Source: Lentzea aerocolonigenes (GTDB lineage Bacteria > Actinomycetota > Actinomycetes > Mycobacteriales > Pseudonocardiaceae). From it: DNA of 48,523 nucleotides. Positions within the stretch are counted from its first letter, which is position 1. Each line of letters opens with the position of its first letter. The notes beneath the pieces were generated by a model that had not been told where the DNA came from, ran no database searches, and saw nothing but the letters and a program-made list of their open reading frames with translations. The translations under genes were made by a program, and so were the position numbers. Of the stretch, positions 36,895 through 45,140 are shown piece by piece. The stretch is from assembly GCF_000955955.1 (NCBI RefSeq), contig NZ_JYJG01000145.1, forward strand, positions 1-48,523, in the 5' to 3' direction.

Positions 36895-37100
36895 CTTGCC
36901 TGTCCCACTTGGTCGTGCCCGCACGATTGGCGGGACGGGCTGTTGGGACGGGCAAAACAGGCCGCTGAACTGGGCCGATCACGTCGGTTGCCGGGTGGGA
37001 CGGGGCTGGGCAACCCGTCCCACCGCGCGTCAGCGCGCCATCGACTGCTGGAAGCGACTATCACCAGCGGGGCGGGACGGCCCGCTGGGCGATCCGTGAT
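36895..37100 (+). ncRNA. Candidate structured RNA upstream of the reverse transcriptase
   Basis: The roughly 380-bp gap before the RT gene has no credible reading frame but holds consecutive stem-loops: TCGTGC/GCACGA (36913-36926), GTGGGACGGG/CCCGTCCCAC (36995-37023), and CCAGCGGG/CCCGCTGG (37064-37088). A GGGACGG motif recurs four times (near 36932, 36946, 36997 and 37074). Defence-associated RTs of the DRT2 and DRT9 types use a non-coding RNA encoded beside the RT, so this is a good place for a template or scaffold RNA. Exact ends and strand are inferred. Confidence 0.4.
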
Positions 37101-37234
37101 CGTGCTGGTCAGCGGTTCAAGGTTGGATCACGTCACCGACTCGTGAGACGCGATGTAACACTCCCGACTGGTTCCTCGACTCACAGGCCATCACGCGTCC
37201 TGCACTGTCCGATTCGGCGACGGGGGTCCGCTCT

Positions 37235-38779
37235 GTGAAGGCCATGCCAGAGCAGTTCGTTAAACGACTGGGTCTTAAGAAGGCCATCGCTGATGAGGCG
37301 GCTACAAAGCGGAACATGTTGCCGAACGAAGTTGACTGGAGCAATTTGGTCAAGGACGCCGGCCGCTTGGAGCGGTCGATAACGGCACAACTGCGTAGCG
37401 GATTCAATCCCGAACCTGAACATATCACTTCGGTTCGAAAGATTCGCGGCACTCGACCCGTGGCCATATGGGGGATCACCGAGCGTATCGTGTATCGCGC
37501 GCTCGTCAACCTTTCGCTAGGCGAGAATTTCACTTTCGATCGCTCCGGTGAATCGTACCTGCGATTTGTTAACGCGCCGATTTCGTACGCTGCCACGAAA
37601 CAGCGTCCTGTTGAGAACAAGACGTTTGCGAGCCTCTTCTTCGTTAACACTTCGGAGATTGAATACGTGGTATCTGCGGACATCGCAGCTTTCTATCAGT
37701 ATATCGACCACAACGTGCTTGCGCGTGAGCTTAGGCTGCGCGATGGTGACTTTGATGCGATCGAATATCTCACGGCCCTTCTGCAGGAGGTTCAGGGTCG
37801 CGCGTTCGGGATTCCGCAGCTCCTTGACTCATCAGATTTTTTGTCCGAGGTGTACATAGAGTGCGTGGAGAGAGATCTTCACCGGCATGGCCTAGCGGTA
37901 TGGCGCTATAACGATGATTTTCGTATTGCGTGCCATAGTTACGGCGAATCCCTGCATGCGATCGAACAGCTTGACGCGGCTGCGCGAGCTGTTGGCCTAG
38001 TTACAAACGAGTACAAGACACTCACGCACGGATTTGTGAAGTATGTGTGGGACCACGTCGGTCTGGTCGAGCATGAGCGGCAAGGAGTTGTTGACCTCGA
38101 CGATATCGACACCACGATCGCTGAATATACCGAGGACTTCTCTGAGGATTTGGATAGCGCTAGACAGGTGGTGCAGCACTCAGCTAGCGATAACCCTGAT
38201 GAGAGCCTTGATCCAAGAAATATCACTGCCTCGGGTTTGCGAAGGCTTAGACGTGCGATCGGGAGCATGGCTGCGGAAGCGGACTCGACTGTCGTAGAAG
38301 AAGTCGGGAAAATCCTGCCGTACGCTCCGGCAATCATGCCAACTGTGTGCCGCTACCTTTGTGCTGCTTATCCTGGCGCGCAGGCCGAAGTGACACGTGT
38401 CGTAGATGACGGTATGAGCCTATCGATGAACGAGTGGCAGGCTCAATGGCTTGTGCAACTAATGCACGAGTTGAAGCTGCTTGATGGATCATCTGTTGGA
38501 GATCTTTCTGGAAGAATAGCTTGGGCTCAGAGCCTTAGATTCCAATCGCCGTCACCGGTTACGGTTGCATATGCGACTAGAGCGCTATCGAGCGCGGGGC
38601 ATCTGTCGGCAGACGAAATAGTTCAGGGTCTAGATGCTTCTCCTGGTGTGCTGCTGCCATGGCATGTTGAGTCCCTCAAGGCGCACTTTGATCGAACGCA
38701 GGATGAGGCCGTAAAGAAGCGGCTAATCGCCGTAAAAGGCGGATCGAAAGTACTGTCGTCGTTGATCGGTCAGTTATGA
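37235..38779 (+). CDS. Non-canonical reverse transcriptase with C-terminal helical domain (defence-RT-like)
   Basis: 514 residues. RT palm motifs: motif A SADIAAFYQYIDHNVL (catalytic D149), motif B GIPQLLDSSDFLSEVY (from 192), catalytic YNDD at 225-228, and GLVTNEYKTLT (254-264). There is no maturase, HNH or En domain as in group II introns, and the motif B and spacing do not look like retron RTs. Residues of about 285-514 are a helical extension (SGLRRLRRAIGSMAAEADST; NEWQAQWLVQLMHELKLLDG) as in Abi/DRT-type RTs of the unknown-group lineages. Lower GC than surrounding DNA implies recent acquisition. GTG 37235 is chosen (GGGGG upstream); ATG 37244 is possible. The stop overlaps the next gene's ATG. 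Precise DRT class not determined. Confidence 0.85.
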   Translation: MKAMPEQFVKRLGLKKAIADEAATKRNMLPNEVDWSNLVKDAGRLERSITAQLRSGFNPEPEHITSVRKIRGTRPVAIWGITERIVYRALVNLSLGENFTFDRSGESYLRFVNAPISYAATKQRPVENKTFASLFFVNTSEIEYVVSADIAAFYQYIDHNVLARELRLRDGDFDAIEYLTALLQEVQGRAFGIPQLLDSSDFLSEVYIECVERDLHRHGLAVWRYNDDFRIACHSYGESLHAIEQLDAAARAVGLVTNEYKTLTHGFVKYVWDHVGLVEHERQGVVDLDDIDTTIAEYTEDFSEDLDSARQVVQHSASDNPDESLDPRNITASGLRRLRRAIGSMAAEADSTVVEEVGKILPYAPAIMPTVCRYLCAAYPGAQAEVTRVVDDGMSLSMNEWQAQWLVQLMHELKLLDGSSVGDLSGRIAWAQSLRFQSPSPVTVAYATRALSSAGHLSADEIVQGLDASPGVLLPWHVESLKAHFDRTQDEAVKKRLIAVKGGSKVLSSLIGQL

Positions 38780-39369
38780 TCAGATTCAATCTTGCGCTGA
38801 CCGAGGAAGCCGTATCTCTCCTGGCGGAAAACCGCGCTGATTTTCGGTCGGCTGAAAGAGGCTCGGGGGATAGCAGTGTTGGTCGGATTCGGGTAAAAGG
38901 ATCACTCGGCCCGCACGATCCCGCGCAGACGAGGCTGGAAGCGATGTACCTGAGGTACGTCAGTATTGTAGAAGCGTACGTCGACTCCCTCAGTGGTCAC
39001 TTGTTCCGCCAGAAAGTGGCAGGCCATGAGCCAACTCTTAGGCTGCTGGTAGCAGATGCTGAACTGCGGGCTAGCAACACATGGAATGAAAGAAAATCTG
39101 CTTTTTCGCGGTATCATTCTTTCAGTATAGAAACGTTCGGTCGCTGGTCTGAGTTCGATGCGGCCATCGATGTGCGGAATTCCATAGCGCACGGATTAGG
39201 GTCACTCACCCGTCGCCAGCGTGATCAGAAGACGCGCGCAAAGATTCGTTCTATAGGGGCGATTCTGATTGATGATCATGTGGTACTTAGTGTCGCGGTA
39301 CTCGATCAGTGCTATTCGATCTGTCGTGAACTCATCTTGTACGTCGATTCACAAGTCGAGTCAGCCTAG
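38776..39369 (+). CDS. HEPN-like protein coupled to the RT
   Basis: 197 residues, mostly helical. The sequence FDAAIDVRNSIAHGLGSL contains R134-N-S-I-A-H139, the Rx4H active-site motif of HEPN ribonucleases, in the context typical of RiboL-PSP-HEPN proteins (VRNSIAHG). Upstream helices (QTRLEAMYLRYVSIVEAYVD) suit the four-helix HEPN bundle. Start and RT stop overlap (ATGA), so the two proteins are made together, which suggests a direct functional partnership such as toxin-sensor. HEPN proteins cleave RNA and often act as abortive-infection effectors. Nuclease activity is inferred from the motif only. Confidence 0.7.
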   Translation: MIRFNLALTEEAVSLLAENRADFRSAERGSGDSSVGRIRVKGSLGPHDPAQTRLEAMYLRYVSIVEAYVDSLSGHLFRQKVAGHEPTLRLLVADAELRASNTWNERKSAFSRYHSFSIETFGRWSEFDAAIDVRNSIAHGLGSLTRRQRDQKTRAKIRSIGAILIDDHVVLSVAVLDQCYSICRELILYVDSQVESA

Positions 39370-39395
39370 GTAGGCTGGCGGGGGAGCGGGGCGAT

Positions 39396-40712
39396 GTGGC
39401 CGGGATGAAAGACAAGCTTCCTTGGGGCTCTATCACTGCTGCGCTCCTCGAAGAACTGCTATTTTCGTTGGTTCACCATATGGGGGCCGTTGAAGTTGAA
39501 TGGCGCTCGTCGGCTCAAGGTATAACCACATCCGACGGCGGACGCGACATAGAAGCAATTTTTGAGCAGGTCACACCTGACGGTGACGTAAAGCGTGAAA
39601 AATGGTGGATTGACGCAAAACGGAGAAATGGCACCGTTCGTCCGGGAGATGTCAAGGATGTGGTCAATAACTCGGCGGCTGAGTCAGACCTCGCGTGCGT
39701 AATAATTGCAACCAACGGTAGCTTTAGCAATCAGACGCACGATTGGTTGAAGCAGTATTGCATCAAGAATCCGTACCCGGTGATCAAGCTGTGGGACGGC
39801 AGGAAGCTGCAGGCATTGGTAGACGCGCATCCAGCTGCTGCCGCGGAAACTCTCGTCGCTGCGCTGGAGTTCGATCAGCGTATCGAATTCCTGTCGTCCT
39901 ACTTCACTGAATCTGGCAGGGTTCTGAGTCCCTCGGACCTGGACTACGCCTGGGAGAATCGAGCAAGAATCAAGAGCGGCCTATTTATTGTCCAAGCGGC
40001 TTACTCGGATTTCGGTGGTCTAAACTATCATGAACGTCCATGGGCAGCCTTGTTGGATGGATCAATGGCTGCGGAGGCTCTCATTCATGCGCACACATCT
40101 CTGGTTAGTTGTGCCGCTCACTGGGATACCTTGTCGATCGAACGAGCTTGCAACGTAGCTGCATATATAACCGCGCAGGCTTGCTGCCTGCTTCCGTCAG
40201 ATCTTGTGGCGCGCATCCTCGTTGATCCGTATCACTTCCTTGTTGGCAAAAGCGAAAGTCCGTCTATCGAGGCGTTTGTCAAGCCGGTTCTATTCAGAAT
40301 TCTTGCTGAGCTTGCCGACGCATGTGGAAGTGACTGCGCACGGATCGACATTAGTCCGCCCCTCGCTATTCAGGGCAGTGAAGTGGATCACTACTGGAAG
40401 CGATTTGAGCGCCCTGCAGACAATGGTGATGAGGGTGAGAATGACGCTCGATCACTCATTATTATTAACTCGAAGATACCCTGTGCGGTTGGATTCGAAC
40501 TGCCGAGTTCAGTGTCGTGCCCGTTGCTTGCGGACGATATCGTCCACATTGAGGATGTGGTAAGGACGATAGATCGCGTGATCGAATTTCGGAAGATGAA
40601 TCCCGATGGTCAGTTCCGAAAGTTTGGTCGCGTAATTCTGGAAGACCCTCGTGCGGCAGAAATAGTTAATGACGTGGTGGGTGACCTGCTGCCCGAGTGG
40701 AACGAGAAGTGA
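39396..40712 (+). CDS. Mrr-like PD-(D/E)xK restriction endonuclease
   Basis: 438 residues. The N-terminal 150 residues show an Mrr-type nuclease core: helix LLEELLFSLVHHMGAVEVEW, then TSDGGRDIEAIFEQ (catalytic D51) and WWIDAKRRNG (D73-A-K75, the D/E-x-K part), followed by a substrate helix (VRPGDVKDVVNNSAAESDLA) and the strand CVIIATNGSFS. The remaining 290 or so residues are an unrecognised domain, possibly a sensor. It lies 26 bp after the HEPN-like gene in the same low-GC block (29 G/C in 60 bases at 39541-39600). GTG 39396 follows GGGGGAG; ATG 39405 is an alternative. Probably cleaves DNA, perhaps phage or modified DNA. Confidence 0.8.
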   Translation: MAGMKDKLPWGSITAALLEELLFSLVHHMGAVEVEWRSSAQGITTSDGGRDIEAIFEQVTPDGDVKREKWWIDAKRRNGTVRPGDVKDVVNNSAAESDLACVIIATNGSFSNQTHDWLKQYCIKNPYPVIKLWDGRKLQALVDAHPAAAAETLVAALEFDQRIEFLSSYFTESGRVLSPSDLDYAWENRARIKSGLFIVQAAYSDFGGLNYHERPWAALLDGSMAAEALIHAHTSLVSCAAHWDTLSIERACNVAAYITAQACCLLPSDLVARILVDPYHFLVGKSESPSIEAFVKPVLFRILAELADACGSDCARIDISPPLAIQGSEVDHYWKRFERPADNGDEGENDARSLIIINSKIPCAVGFELPSSVSCPLLADDIVHIEDVVRTIDRVIEFRKMNPDGQFRKFGRVILEDPRAAEIVNDVVGDLLPEWNEK

Positions 40713-40729
40713 CGATGATGCGGTCGTGA

Positions 40730-40927
40730 TCAGTCCGCTCGGTGCTCATTCTGGTGCGGAGGTCCAGGTTTGTCGGCAGGCACCTGTCGCATCGGGGTAT
40801 GCCAATCGACGCATCGTGTACAGCCTGGAGCGCAGTGGCTGGAAAGCCAGCTCACGCATCGCTCACGTGCTTGGAAGATCCGCTCGCGATTCTCGTCTGC
40901 CTGGGGCGTCCGGCCTTCCGGCCTCAT
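40730..40927 (-). CDS. Small Cys-rich hypothetical protein, third gene of micro-operon
   Basis: 65 codons with ATG at 40927 overlapping the stop of the preceding 59-residue gene (ATGA). The product carries four cysteines (C24, C32, C36, C39) within RCVSWLSSHCAPGCTRCVDW, which could bind a metal, and a polar tail. No family recognised. The overlap with its neighbour is the main evidence that it is real. Confidence 0.45.
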   Translation of the reverse strand: MRPEGRTPQADENRERIFQARERCVSWLSSHCAPGCTRCVDWHTPMRQVPADKPGPPHQNEHRAD

Positions 40928-41103
40928 CGATGGGTCCGCTGGCGCGGCGTGGCATCCGGCGCTCGGTGTCGCGCTCGGTCAGAAGTAGCTCGTCGAACTG
41001 CCATGCGTGCGACGAGTTCGCCGTACACGACGGCGATGATCACGGCGAGTACCGCCACCAGGACTGTGTCGAGTCCGCAGATGCACAACGCTCCGGGCGT
41101 CAT
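40924..41103 (-). CDS. Small single-pass membrane protein, second gene of micro-operon
   Basis: 59 codons, ATG 41103 to TGA 40924. The product has a short N-terminus with two cysteines (CICG), one strong transmembrane helix (VLVAVLAVIIAVVYGELVA) and a highly basic cytoplasmic tail (RRATSDRARHRAPDATPRQR). Both ends overlap neighbours by ATGA junctions, so translation is coupled throughout the three genes. Function unknown. Confidence 0.6.
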   Translation of the reverse strand: MTPGALCICGLDTVLVAVLAVIIAVVYGELVARMAVRRATSDRARHRAPDATPRQRTHR

Positions 41104-41348
41104 CGGCGCTGCTCCTGACGGTTGGCAAGCGCACGAAGCTGCTCTGACAACATCGACGAGAATTTCTCGGCGCCTTGCGGGAGGAACCCGATCAGCACCG
41201 GGCAGGGACTGCCAGGCAGCGTGACGTAGATCAGGTCATCGTCGCCGAGGTGTGCGTCGACGGGTGTGCTCGACCGAACCACCGAAACCACGTATCCGGA
41301 GCCGAGAAGGCCTTCAGCCGCCGGGTGCCGTTCGCCGGGCGTAGTCAC
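41100..41348 (-). CDS. Small hypothetical protein, first gene of micro-operon
   Basis: 82 residues; GTG 41348 preceded by GGAGG at ideal spacing. The product looks like a single small beta domain (GYVVSVVRSSTPVDAHLGDD, LIYVTLPGSPCPVLIGFLP) and a C-terminal helix (EKFSSMLSEQLRALANRQEQ). Similar small proteins occur in actinobacterial integrative elements, but I cannot name the family. Divergent from the HTH/Nudix-like regulator at 41539, with about 190 bp between starts holding the likely shared promoter region. Confidence 0.6.
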   Translation of the reverse strand: MTTPGERHPAAEGLLGSGYVVSVVRSSTPVDAHLGDDDLIYVTLPGSPCPVLIGFLPQGAEKFSSMLSEQLRALANRQEQRR

Positions 41349-41538
41349 GGTGACCTCCGTTGCGAGGTGTCCGGCGGCGCTGAGGCGGACAGGAGGTGTC
41401 CACGCCGCCGGACGGCTCGGGGGACCGCTTGTGAGCGACCCATGTCAAACTGAAATCAACGTCTCATCAGCACTTGGTCAGCGGAACGACCTGGCGGCGA
41501 CATGTAGGCGACATGGGCGAATCGGGAGGTGGCACGGG

Positions 41539-43098
41539 GTGCGGACGTTCCGGACGGTCCTGGAGCAGAAGATCCGGGAACGGCGTGAGACTCTCCAGGA
41601 GTTCATTGACTTCGCTGAGGTGTTCGCGCGCGAACACAACGAGCCGGGGACGATCGGTAAGCGTCATCTTCAGCGGCTCATCGCTGGTCGGAAGCCCTCT
41701 GGGGAGCCGCTTGGGCCGACAGTTCAGCCGGCGACCGCGCGTCTGCTGGAACGGATCTTCGAGGTAGGGATCGACGACCTGTTGTCGCCACCGAAGCCAC
41801 CTGAGATCGTCGGGCGGCAACGGCCGGAACGGGACGCGTTCGAGTTGGCTGCTGCGCTTGACTGGCTCGACGAGCACACGGAGTGGAAGCCAGGAACGAG
41901 CCGCTCGAAGGTGCGCGCGAGGCTTGAAGCGCTCGACCTAGGGAAGCTGCTGGACCGGGGAGCGCTGCGGGCGAGGGTTGGCCGAACGGCGTTGGCTCGC
42001 GCGCTCGTCGAGTACTACGGCGACCAGGGCGTCTATCGGGCGACCTGCGCGGACGTAGAGGCCCTGACCAGCATTGTGAGCCGCGCGGAATGGCTTGACC
42101 TGGCCTGTCCGCTTGGCGGTACCCGTGGTGAGTTGACGCTCGCCGAGGAGACTGGCGAACACCGGTCACTGGACGAGGTCGAGGCCTCGGCGGCCCTGTT
42201 GCGACTGGCAGAGTCGGTCGCCCTCGGCGTGCGGTTCGCCAACCTGCCGCTGTACCGCCTACGAAGCGTTGACGTCGGTCCAGGGCGGGTGCGGGGGCGC
42301 GTCGGCATCGTGCCGTTCGTCGAGTACGCGCTGACGGCCGATCTCCTCGAACGAGAACTGATCGATGCCGTTGGGGCCGGAAGTCTCAATCGACGAACTC
42401 CCTTGCGGGATAAGCGATTGCCGACTCTCGACGCGGTGCATGACCTGTCCGGTCGCGTATGTGCCGGTGGCGTTCTGGCTCTGTGTGCGATCGCTCGTCC
42501 ACATGATCAAGTCCGCGGTTCGGCTGATTACGCCCTCTTGGTGCAGGAGCGGTCGAACCAGGTGCTGAACGCCGCCGGGCGGCTCGCGGTGATCCCGAAG
42601 GGCTTCCATCAGCCGCTGACCGATGTGCGTGCTGAGGCGGCGGTGGGCGCGACGCTCCGACGAGAGCTGGAAGAGGAGCTGTTCGGACGTCACGACGTCG
42701 ATGCGACGATGGGTGACGCGCGCTCGGCGGCACCGATGCATCCGAGCCGACGATCGGAGCCGATGAAGTGGCTGGCCGAGGCACCGGGGCGGTTGCGGAT
42801 GGAGTGCACCGGATTCGGACTGAACCTGGTCAGCGGGAACTACGAGTTCGCGAGTCTCGTCGTGATCGAGGACGAGGAGTTCTGGCACCGGTTCGGCGGG
42901 CAGGTCGAAGCCAACTGGGAAGCAAGCGGACTGCGGCTGTACTCCAGCCTCGACGGCGACCTGGTGAGCGAGTTGATCTCGCAAGAGGCCTGGAGCAACG
43001 AGGGGCTGTTCGCGTTGCTCCAGGGTTTGCGTCGGCTGCGTGAGATCGGCGGCGACCGGGTCAGCCTGCCGCCGGTCGAGTGGCGTCTCGGCGGCTGA
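41539..43098 (+). CDS. HTH/Nudix-like regulator, paralogue A
   Basis: 519 residues with GTG start at 41539, GGGAGG upstream. The open frame extends further 5' but that part is not protein-like. Residues 1-80 are a helical DNA-binding-like domain (LEQKIRERRETLQEFIDFAE; KRHLQRLIAGRKPSGEPLGP; LLERIFEVGIDDLL). The central domain is shared with the paralogue at 43446-45005. At about 370-384 both carry GATLRRELEEELFG, a near-match to the Nudix box, following RLAVIPKGFHQPL. The C-terminal part (GRLRMECTGFGLNLVSGNYE; SNEGLFALLQGLRRLREIG) is highly conserved between the two. pSAM2 encodes a Nudix-type immunity factor (Pif), so a role in element immunity or signalling is possible, but this is inference. 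Confidence 0.7.
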   Translation: MRTFRTVLEQKIRERRETLQEFIDFAEVFAREHNEPGTIGKRHLQRLIAGRKPSGEPLGPTVQPATARLLERIFEVGIDDLLSPPKPPEIVGRQRPERDAFELAAALDWLDEHTEWKPGTSRSKVRARLEALDLGKLLDRGALRARVGRTALARALVEYYGDQGVYRATCADVEALTSIVSRAEWLDLACPLGGTRGELTLAEETGEHRSLDEVEASAALLRLAESVALGVRFANLPLYRLRSVDVGPGRVRGRVGIVPFVEYALTADLLERELIDAVGAGSLNRRTPLRDKRLPTLDAVHDLSGRVCAGGVLALCAIARPHDQVRGSADYALLVQERSNQVLNAAGRLAVIPKGFHQPLTDVRAEAAVGATLRRELEEELFGRHDVDATMGDARSAAPMHPSRRSEPMKWLAEAPGRLRMECTGFGLNLVSGNYEFASLVVIEDEEFWHRFGGQVEANWEASGLRLYSSLDGDLVSELISQEAWSNEGLFALLQGLRRLREIGGDRVSLPPVEWRLGG

Positions 43099-43461
43099 TC
43101 AGGTCTGGGACGGCCAGCGGACCGTCATGACCACCGAGTCCTCGACGGCTTCCCATGAGTGGTCGATACCGGGACCCCACATCACGTAGTCACCTTGGCG
43201 CGTCATCGTCGCGCTTCCCTCGGTGAGATCGACGCGGAAGTTCCCTTGCACCAACAGAACGAGGGTCGTTCGCTGGTCGTCTGAAGTCCACTCGACACGC
43301 TTGTCTCCGGCGGGGTGATTGAACCACTTCACCTCGACGTCCTTCGACGACCGCACACCCTCGGACGGGTCGATGAAGTGTCCGACCAGCCAGCCGCGCG
43401 TGGCGCTTCCGTCCTCTGCGGCGTTGCCCTGGCTCCAGTTCGCGGTCACCGTATCTCCCAT
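43099..43461 (-). CDS. Cupin-domain protein
   Basis: 120 residues with a single cupin barrel: VKWFNHPAGDKRVEWTSDDQ, TTLVLLVQGNFRVDL, TMTRQGDYVMWGPGIDHSWE. One His of the second motif (DHSW) is visible; the metal ligands of motif 1 are incomplete. The start overlaps the end of paralogue B by 16 bp, so it is the second gene of that operon. Its stop abuts the stop of paralogue A directly (TGATCA). Possibly a small-molecule or nucleotide-sugar sensor working with the Nudix-like regulators. Confidence 0.75.
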   Translation of the reverse strand: MGDTVTANWSQGNAAEDGSATRGWLVGHFIDPSEGVRSSKDVEVKWFNHPAGDKRVEWTSDDQRTTLVLLVQGNFRVDLTEGSATMTRQGDYVMWGPGIDHSWEAVEDSVVMTVRWPSQT

Positions 43462-45005
43462 TCGATCGTTGGCACGTTCACGCGGCTACCGCCGATCTCT
43501 TTGAGTCGGCGAAGCCCTTGCAGGAGCGCGAACAAGCCCTCGTTGCTCCACGCCGTGTCGGCCGCGAGTTCCTCGACGAGCTCGGCATCGCCACTGGAGT
43601 ACTGGCGAAGGTTCGCCGTCTCCCAGTTGGCCTCAATCTGCCCGCCGTAGCGCCGCCAGAACTCCTCGTCGTCAACGACGATCAGACCCGGGAACTCGAA
43701 GTTCCCGCTGACGAGGTTCAGCCCGAAGCCGGTGCACTCCATCCGCAGACGACCCGGTTCGCCGAGGAGCCAGCGCATCGGCTCGGAAAGGCGACTCGGG
43801 TGCATCGGATCGGCGCTGCGTTGGTCGCCCACCGTGTTGTCGATGTCGTGGCGGCCGAACAGCTCCTCTTCCATCTCGCGTCGGAGCGTCGCGCCCACTT
43901 GAGCGTCGGCCCGGAAGTCCACCAGCGGCTGGTGGAAGCCCTTCGGGATCACGGCAAGCCGACGCGCGGCGTTGATGACGTGACCTGAGCGCTCCTGCAC
44001 CAGAAGAACGTAGTCTGCCGGGCCTCGGAACGGGTCGGCTGGTCGAGCGAACGCGCACAGCGCGAGCGTGCCGCCTGCGGTTAGGCGTCCGCCGACGTCC
44101 AGCACAGTGTCGAGGTCCGGCAGGTAGCGATCACGAAGTGGAAGCTCGCCCGCTTGCACGCCGCCGGCCAGCGCGTCGACCAGCTCACCTTCGAGGAGAT
44201 CCATCGTCACGATGTACTCGACGAACGACGAGATCCCGACCGTGCCGCCGAGCGACTCCCTGCCCATGTCGACGCCGAGCAGGCGGTACAGCGGCATATT
44301 GACGAAGCGGATGCCGAGCGCGAGCGACTCGGCCAGACGCTGAGCGGCCTGGTCGAACGCCTCCTCGTCGAGTGACACCGGCGCGGCACCGGCCGCGCGC
44401 ATCAGCTTGAGACGGTCATGGGTCGCGATCAGCGGACAGTCGAGGTCGAGCCAGTCGGAGTGCGTGAAGACGCTCGTGTCGGCCTCGACGTCGCCGAACC
44501 GGGCGGCATATCGGCCGTAGCCGCCGGCACCACGGCCGTAGTAGTCCGCGAGAGCCTGCGCGACCTTGCGCTGATCGACGCGTCCGCGACGGCTTCCCCT
44601 GTCCTGCAAGGAATTCACGTCAACCTGCGCAAGCCGTGACGCGACCGCGCGGCGAGCGGTTCCGGGCTCGCGCGTGCCGCGCTCGTCGAGCCAGTCGAGC
44701 GCGGCGACGATGTTCGGATCGGCCGCGAGTCGCTGTTCGGCGTCAGCCGCCGCATCGGTCGTGGCGCGCGGCGCACCCGCGCGTGCCTCGGCGAAGCGCG
44801 CCTTTACCTCGTCGGACGCTCGATCGAGCGCCGTGTCCAAGGCCTGCTGCAACTCTGACTTAGGTCGTGAGCTGGGCTTTTTGTGCCAGTTGCCCACCGT
44901 GCGCCAGTGAACGCCGAGGTGTGCGGCGAACGCTTCCTGACTGAGGCGTAGCGCGTCCTGCAACACGCACGCGTCGGCCCCGGTCCAGCCGTTCGGCAAC
45001 GTCAT
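43446..45005 (-). CDS. HTH/Nudix-like regulator, paralogue B
   Basis: 519 residues, the same length as paralogue A. The N-terminal HTH is recognisable (LQDALRLSQEAFAAHLGVHW, RTVGNWHKKPSSRPKSELQQ) as a phage/XRE-like helix-turn-helix. The rest aligns with paralogue A along its length: LDWLDERGT; QALADYYGR; LAESLALGIRFVNMPLYRLL; LVQERSGHVINAARRLAVIP; GATLRREMEEELFG (Nudix-like); GRLRMECTGFGLNLVSGNFE. The two share the body but have different DNA-binding ends, as expected for regulators of different operators sensing the same ligand. It is followed by the cupin gene. Confidence 0.75.
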   Translation of the reverse strand: MTLPNGWTGADACVLQDALRLSQEAFAAHLGVHWRTVGNWHKKPSSRPKSELQQALDTALDRASDEVKARFAEARAGAPRATTDAAADAEQRLAADPNIVAALDWLDERGTREPGTARRAVASRLAQVDVNSLQDRGSRRGRVDQRKVAQALADYYGRGAGGYGRYAARFGDVEADTSVFTHSDWLDLDCPLIATHDRLKLMRAAGAAPVSLDEEAFDQAAQRLAESLALGIRFVNMPLYRLLGVDMGRESLGGTVGISSFVEYIVTMDLLEGELVDALAGGVQAGELPLRDRYLPDLDTVLDVGGRLTAGGTLALCAFARPADPFRGPADYVLLVQERSGHVINAARRLAVIPKGFHQPLVDFRADAQVGATLRREMEEELFGRHDIDNTVGDQRSADPMHPSRLSEPMRWLLGEPGRLRMECTGFGLNLVSGNFEFPGLIVVDDEEFWRRYGGQIEANWETANLRQYSSGDAELVEELAADTAWSNEGLFALLQGLRRLKEIGGSRVNVPTIEWEIR

Positions 45006-45140
45006 CTCGTCGCTACCCCCGAAGCGCGATATGTAGGGAACTTGTCGTGGTTGTGTATGGGTCTTGCGTGGGCTCCGGCGCGTTTTCGCAGTGGAATTAG
45101 TGCCATGGAAAACAGCAGCTCCACCAGGACAAACAGCGAA

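Noticed and set aside
37235..38779. RT considered as a group II intron maturase or retron RT
   Set aside because: No intron domain V-like sequence, maturase or HNH domain seen, and the motif B region and long helical C-terminus do not fit the retron layout.
41266..41538. N-terminal extension of the regulator at 41539
   Set aside because: The extra 91 codons are antisense to the micro-operon and not protein-like; a good ribosome-binding site precedes 41539.
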